Shown here one piece after another: positions 61,248-64,000 of a DNA stretch of 64,000 bases. The notes beneath the pieces are model-generated. The model worked only from the letters and a program-made list of their open reading frames with translations, was not told where the DNA came from and made no database searches. Both the position numbers and the translations under genes were made by a program. The number at the start of each line of letters is the position of its first letter. Position 1 is the first letter of the stretch. Source of the stretch: an uncultured Rhodospirillaceae bacterium. GTDB lineage: Bacteria > Pseudomonadota > Alphaproteobacteria > Rhodospirillales > Magnetospirillaceae. The stretch spans positions 62,001-126,000 of the forward strand of contig CALABS010000013.1 of assembly GCA_937887565.1 (NCBI GenBank), given 5' to 3'.

Positions 61248-62411
61248 ATGGACGCCTTCACCTTCCACAACCCGGTCAAGGTCATCTTCGGCAAGGGCCA
61301 GATCGCCGCGCTGTCGCGGGCGGTGCCCAAGGGGGCGCGGGTGCTGCTGGCCTATGGCGGCGGCTCGATCAAGGCCAACGGGGTGCACGGGCAGGTGGTC
61401 GCGGCGCTGGCGGGCGCCGGACTGTCCGTCGTGGAATTCGGCGGCATCGAGCCCAATCCCCGCTTCGAGACGCTGATGAAGGCGGTGGCGCTGGCGCGGG
61501 CCGAGCGGTTGGATTTCGTGCTGGCGGTGGGCGGCGGCAGCGTGGTGGACGGCTGCAAGTTCCTGTGCGCCGCCATCCCGCACGCCTCGGACCCCTGGGA
61601 CATCCTGACCTCGCGCGGGGGCACGGTGACGGCGGCGGTGCCGCTGGGCGTGGTGCTGACCCTGCCGGCCACCGGCTCCGAGATGAACTTCTTTTCGGTG
61701 GTCAGCCGCGAGGAGACCCGCGAGAAGCTGTCCTTCGGCCATCCGCTGGTGACGCCCCGGTTCTCGATCCTCGACCCCGAGACCACCTTCAGCCTGCCCG
61801 AGCGCCAGTTGGGCAACGGCATCGTCGACGCCTTCGTCCACGTGCTCGAGCAATACCTGACCGTCCCGGCCGGGGCGATGATCCAGGACCGCTTCGCCGA
61901 ATCCATCCTGAAGACGCTGGTCGAGGTGGCACCCGACGCCATGGCGGTGCCGGCCGATTTCGATGCCCGCGCCAACCTGATGTGGGCGGCGACCATGGCG
62001 CTGAACGGCCTGATCGGCGCCGGCGTGCCCCAGGACTGGTCGACCCATTTCATCGGCCACGAGATCACCGCCATCGCCGGCATCGACCACGCTCGCACCC
62101 TGGCCGCCGTGTGGCCCGGCATGGTGGCGGTCAAGCGCGACGGCAAGCGCGCCAAGCTGCTGCAATACGCCAAGCGGGTCTGGCACATGGGCAAGGGCGA
62201 CGAGGACGAACGCATCGATGCCGCCGTCGCCTCGACGCGGGCGTTCTGGGAATCGGTGGGGGTGGCGACCAGCCTGTCCGCCCTCGGCCTGCCCGCCTCC
62301 ATCGCCGACGAGGTCGCCGCCCGCCTGGAGGCGCGGGGCGGCCTGCCGCTGGGCGAGCACGGCGACATCGACGCCGGCCAGGTGCGGGCGATCCTGCGGG
62401 CGGCCTATTGA
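61248..62411 (+). CDS. Iron-type alcohol dehydrogenase, YqhD-like
   Basis: 387-residue NADPH-dependent aldehyde reductase/alcohol dehydrogenase of the Fe-ADH group. The nucleotide motif VGGGSVVDGCKFL is present. The metal ligands lie in NGIVDAFVHVLEQYL (Asp, His) and GHEITAIAGIDHARTLA (two His), as in E. coli YqhD. YqhD detoxifies aldehydes. The start is MDAFTFHNPVKV; AAGGA precedes it. Confidence 0.9.
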   Translation: MDAFTFHNPVKVIFGKGQIAALSRAVPKGARVLLAYGGGSIKANGVHGQVVAALAGAGLSVVEFGGIEPNPRFETLMKAVALARAERLDFVLAVGGGSVVDGCKFLCAAIPHASDPWDILTSRGGTVTAAVPLGVVLTLPATGSEMNFFSVVSREETREKLSFGHPLVTPRFSILDPETTFSLPERQLGNGIVDAFVHVLEQYLTVPAGAMIQDRFAESILKTLVEVAPDAMAVPADFDARANLMWAATMALNGLIGAGVPQDWSTHFIGHEITAIAGIDHARTLAAVWPGMVAVKRDGKRAKLLQYAKRVWHMGKGDEDERIDAAVASTRAFWESVGVATSLSALGLPASIADEVAARLEARGGLPLGEHGDIDAGQVRAILRAAY

Positions 62412-62559
62412 CCGCGCCGGACCAAGGCGGGCTCTCGGCGACATTGACGCGAATGATTGATTGAATAAACGAAAAATCAAACTGTTGCGCACAGGCCGAA
62501 AGGGGATGTAGCTTCAATCGTGGGGGATGCGGATTGTTCAATGGGGGGTGAACCTTCCG

Positions 62560-62946
62560 ATGAAAACTAGGATGTTGTCGGCGATTCTTGCCGTCCTGCT
62601 TCCGATACATGCGGCTCCGGCCGCCGAATTGGTATCCCGCGACGATACGGTGGTGACGGCGTCGTGGTACGGCAAGCGCTATCGCGGCCGGCCGACCGCC
62701 AGCGGCGAGGCGTTCGATCCGGCGGCGCTGACCGCCGCCCATCCGACGCTTCCCTTCGGCACCCTGGTCGAGGTGGTCAATGCCGACGACGGCCGCCGGG
62801 TGGTGGTGCGGATCAACGACCGCGGCCCCACCAACGGGCGCGGCATCGACCTGTCCGAGGCGGCGGCGCGCCGCATCGGCCTGATCGAGCGGGGCGTCGC
62901 CGAGGTCGGCCTGCGAATGGTCGTGGGGTCGGACGGCTGGCAGTGA
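62560..62946 (+). CDS. RlpA-like septal lytic transglycosylase, short form
   Basis: 128-residue double-psi beta-barrel protein of the RlpA family. A signal peptide MKTRMLSAILAVLLPIHA ending AAPAA is followed by ASWYGKRYRGRPTASGEAFD, AAHPTLPFGTLVEVVN and INDRGPTNGRGIDLSEAAA, whose Asp is the conserved catalytic-type residue. There is no SPOR domain, unlike the E. coli protein. The upstream 62412-62559 shows A/T-rich promoter-like DNA. The in-frame ATG at 62527 is an alternative start. Confidence 0.85.
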   Translation: MKTRMLSAILAVLLPIHAAPAAELVSRDDTVVTASWYGKRYRGRPTASGEAFDPAALTAAHPTLPFGTLVEVVNADDGRRVVVRINDRGPTNGRGIDLSEAAARRIGLIERGVAEVGLRMVVGSDGWQ

Positions 62947-62971
62947 TATCCTGCCGCTCCCGTTCAACACC

Positions 62972-63042
62972 CTAGTGGTCCGATCCAGACCGAAGGTCCA
63001 GGAGCCTGAACCTTCCGTCTGGTGAATCGGCCCACAAAATCA
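62972..63042. repeat. CTAG-ended palindromic repeat, copy 2
   Basis: The same 71-nt element as at 24241-24311, in opposite orientation, starting CTAGTGGTCCGATCCAGACC. It has the core hairpin CCAGACCGAAGGTCCAGG and CCTGAACCTTCCGTCTGG, 16 of 18 pairs. It lies between the RlpA-like gene and a 25-bp inverted repeat. Differences from copy 1 lie in the hairpin arms and loop, and two of the six keep base pairing by matched change. Confidence 0.8.
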
Positions 63043-63047
63043 ACGAA

Positions 63048-63103
63048 TTGTGCACTGATTCACTCAGATGGTCGGTGTACCATCTGAGTGAATCAGTGCA
63101 CAA
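63048..63103. repeat. Perfect 25-bp inverted repeat before the AhpD-like gene
   Basis: Left arm 63048-63072 (starts TTGTGCACTGATTCACTCAG), loop CGGTGT (63073-63078), right arm 63079-63103 (ends GAATCAGTGCACAA). All 25 positions are complementary. The last bases of the right arm belong to the AAGGAG ribosome site (63102-63107) of the gene starting at 63116. A stem in the mRNA could therefore hide or expose the ribosome site, or the repeat could be an operator. Confidence 0.9.
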
Positions 63104-63115
63104 GGAGAGCATTCG

Positions 63116-63478
63116 ATGACCGAGGACTGGCCGCAACTCGCCAAGGAACTGTCCGCCCTGGTCGGGCAGGTGCGCGGCGGCATCCCCGACGTGATGAAGA
63201 ATTTTTCGGCCATGGCCAAGGCGGCCTGCGCCGACGGCGCCCTGGACGCCAAGACCAAGGAGCTGGTGGCGCTGGGGATCTCCATCGCGGTGCGCTGCGA
63301 CGGCTGCATCACCTTCCACACCCGCTCGGCCCGCGACCTGGGCACCAGCCGCGAGGAGATGCTGGAGGTGCTGGGCATGGCCATCTACATGGGCGGCGGC
63401 CCGTCCCTGATGTACGCGGCCATGGCGCTGGAGGCGTTCGACCAGCACGTGGCCGACAAGGCGGCGCAGACAGCCTAG
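63116..63478 (+). CDS. AhpD-like carboxymuconolactone decarboxylase family protein
   Basis: 120-residue AhpD-superfamily protein. The redox motif CDGCITFHTRSARD (C-x2-C-x3-H) is typical of AhpD peroxidase partners. It likely has peroxidase or disulfide-reductase activity, but the substrate is unknown. It begins MTEDWPQLAKELSALVG with AAGGAG 8 nt upstream. The TAG stop is within a CTAG (63475-63478) and the next bases lead into an IS481-family element. The gene is enclosed by the 25-bp inverted repeat before and the IS after. Confidence 0.88.
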   Translation: MTEDWPQLAKELSALVGQVRGGIPDVMKNFSAMAKAACADGALDAKTKELVALGISIAVRCDGCITFHTRSARDLGTSREEMLEVLGMAIYMGGGPSLMYAAMALEAFDQHVADKAAQTA

Positions 63479-63535
63479 ATGTTTAGTCCCGGCATTTGAT
63501 GGTGCATTCTTATCCACGGAGTGGAAGGAGGCACT

Positions 63536-64000
63536 ATGGGCCAGGTTCTACACGGCAGCGCCACCACGACAGAGGCGGTCCGTCGAGCAATACAAGATAG
63601 TCAAGAGAGCCCGAGGGCCCTTGCCAAGCGCTACGGGATCAATCCGAAGACCGTGGCGAAGTGGAAGAAACGCGGCTCGGTGGCCGATCTGGCGACCGGG
63701 CCGAAGGAACCGAAGTCGACGGTCCTGTCCAGTGAGGAGGAGGCGATCATTGTCGCCTTCCGCAAGCACACCCTGCTTCCCCTCGATGACTGCCTCTATG
63801 CCTTGCAGGCGACAATCCCATATCTGACACGCTCGTCCCTGCACCGCTGCCTAGCCCGCCACGGCATCAGCCGCCTGACCACGCACAGATGCCTGCCCAC
63901 CTTGGCGACTTCGTCATGGCCTACAATTTTGCCAAGCGCCTCAAGACCCTGAAGGGCCTCACGCCATACGAACACATCTGCAAAATCTGGACAGCCGAGC
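63536..64000 (+). pseudogene. IS481-family transposase, internally deleted and cut by window end
   Basis: A second type of IS481 transposase, starting MGQVLHGSATTTEAVRRAIQ, with HTH ALAKRYGINPKTVAKWKKR. The sequence is normal to HRCLARHGISRL, then the central catalytic domain is missing. A different frame resumes with HLGDFVMAYNFAKRLKTLKG and LTPYEHICKIWTAE until base 64000. It cannot be active. The element's left end is probably TGTTTAGTCCCGGCATTTG at 63480, directly after a CTAG. Confidence 0.85.

Noticed and set aside
63048..63103. 25-bp inverted repeat as a rho-independent terminator
   Set aside because: No T-run on either side, the stem is not GC-rich, and it lies immediately before a gene start.

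Overview
The window is high-GC DNA from an alphaproteobacterium, most probably a Rhodospirillaceae member close to Magnetospirillum. The reasons are the sdhCDAB order next to zapE, the complete ccoNOQP-ccoGHIS cluster with an FnrL-type regulator, the hemC-hemD-Mic60-hemY cluster, a DUF2336 protein coupled to a GGDEF protein, and IS481-family transposase remnants. The genus is an inference; no 16S gene or magnetosome gene is present. Most of the window is ordinary chromosome, densely packed with many 1-4 nt stop/start overlaps. No CRISPR array, prophage or plasmid module was seen.

Layout. 0-7.4 kb: zapE (cut by the window edge), a DHH phosphoesterase, a lipoprotein, sdhCDAB, and two cell-envelope proteins (SleB-like hydrolase, extensin-like protein). 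7.8-13.9 kb: gltD-gltB, with a large imperfect inverted repeat between them. 13.9-22.3 kb: DUF2336 and PAS-GAF-GGDEF signalling proteins, a HAD nucleotidase, a GT39-type glycosyltransferase, a two-domain cold-shock protein, a TPR-methyltransferase and small proteins. 22.4-24.2 kb: tRNA-Leu(CAA) and panC/panB. 24.3-33.2 kb: the cbb3 oxidase structural and assembly genes and their likely regulator FnrL, with a perfect FNR box upstream of ccoN. 33.3-36.1 kb: RNA modification (RlmI-like methyltransferase, TruA, RsmE). 36.1-38.0 kb: an A/T-richer two-gene cassette, an HD phosphohydrolase plus a YwgA-like protein, overlapping rsmE. 38.0-41.9 kb: a small membrane protein, NfeD and stomatin, then gpsA, YciI, EVE and Rieske genes. 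42.0-45.0 kb: acs, an alpha/beta hydrolase and the SRP RNA (ffs).

45.1-49.3 kb is a scarred accessory region. It holds two deleted IS481-family elements at CTAG sites, an acetyltransferase whose stop codon lies in one of those CTAG sites, purH, and a decayed MBOAT O-acetyltransferase locus split by a 194-bp mini-IS. 49.3-53.9 kb encodes nucleotide-sugar synthesis (galE, gmd, fcl, phosphomannomutase) for surface polysaccharide. 54-55.6 kb is an EAL phosphodiesterase. 55.7-61.2 kb is hemC-hemD-Mic60-hemY, divergent from tsaD and a coupled small gene. 61.2-64 kb holds a YqhD-like alcohol dehydrogenase, an RlpA-like protein, an AhpD-like gene flanked by palindromic repeats, and a truncated IS481-family transposase running off the end.

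The energy genes form a coherent theme: succinate dehydrogenase, the high-affinity cbb3 oxidase with its copper and heme assembly factors, FnrL oxygen control and heme synthesis. No clearly new multi-gene system was found. The observations most worth following are the HD/YwgA cassette, the perfect 25-bp inverted repeat touching a ribosome binding site, the 71-bp CTAG-ended palindromic repeat present in two inverted copies, and the two long intergenic inverted repeats.
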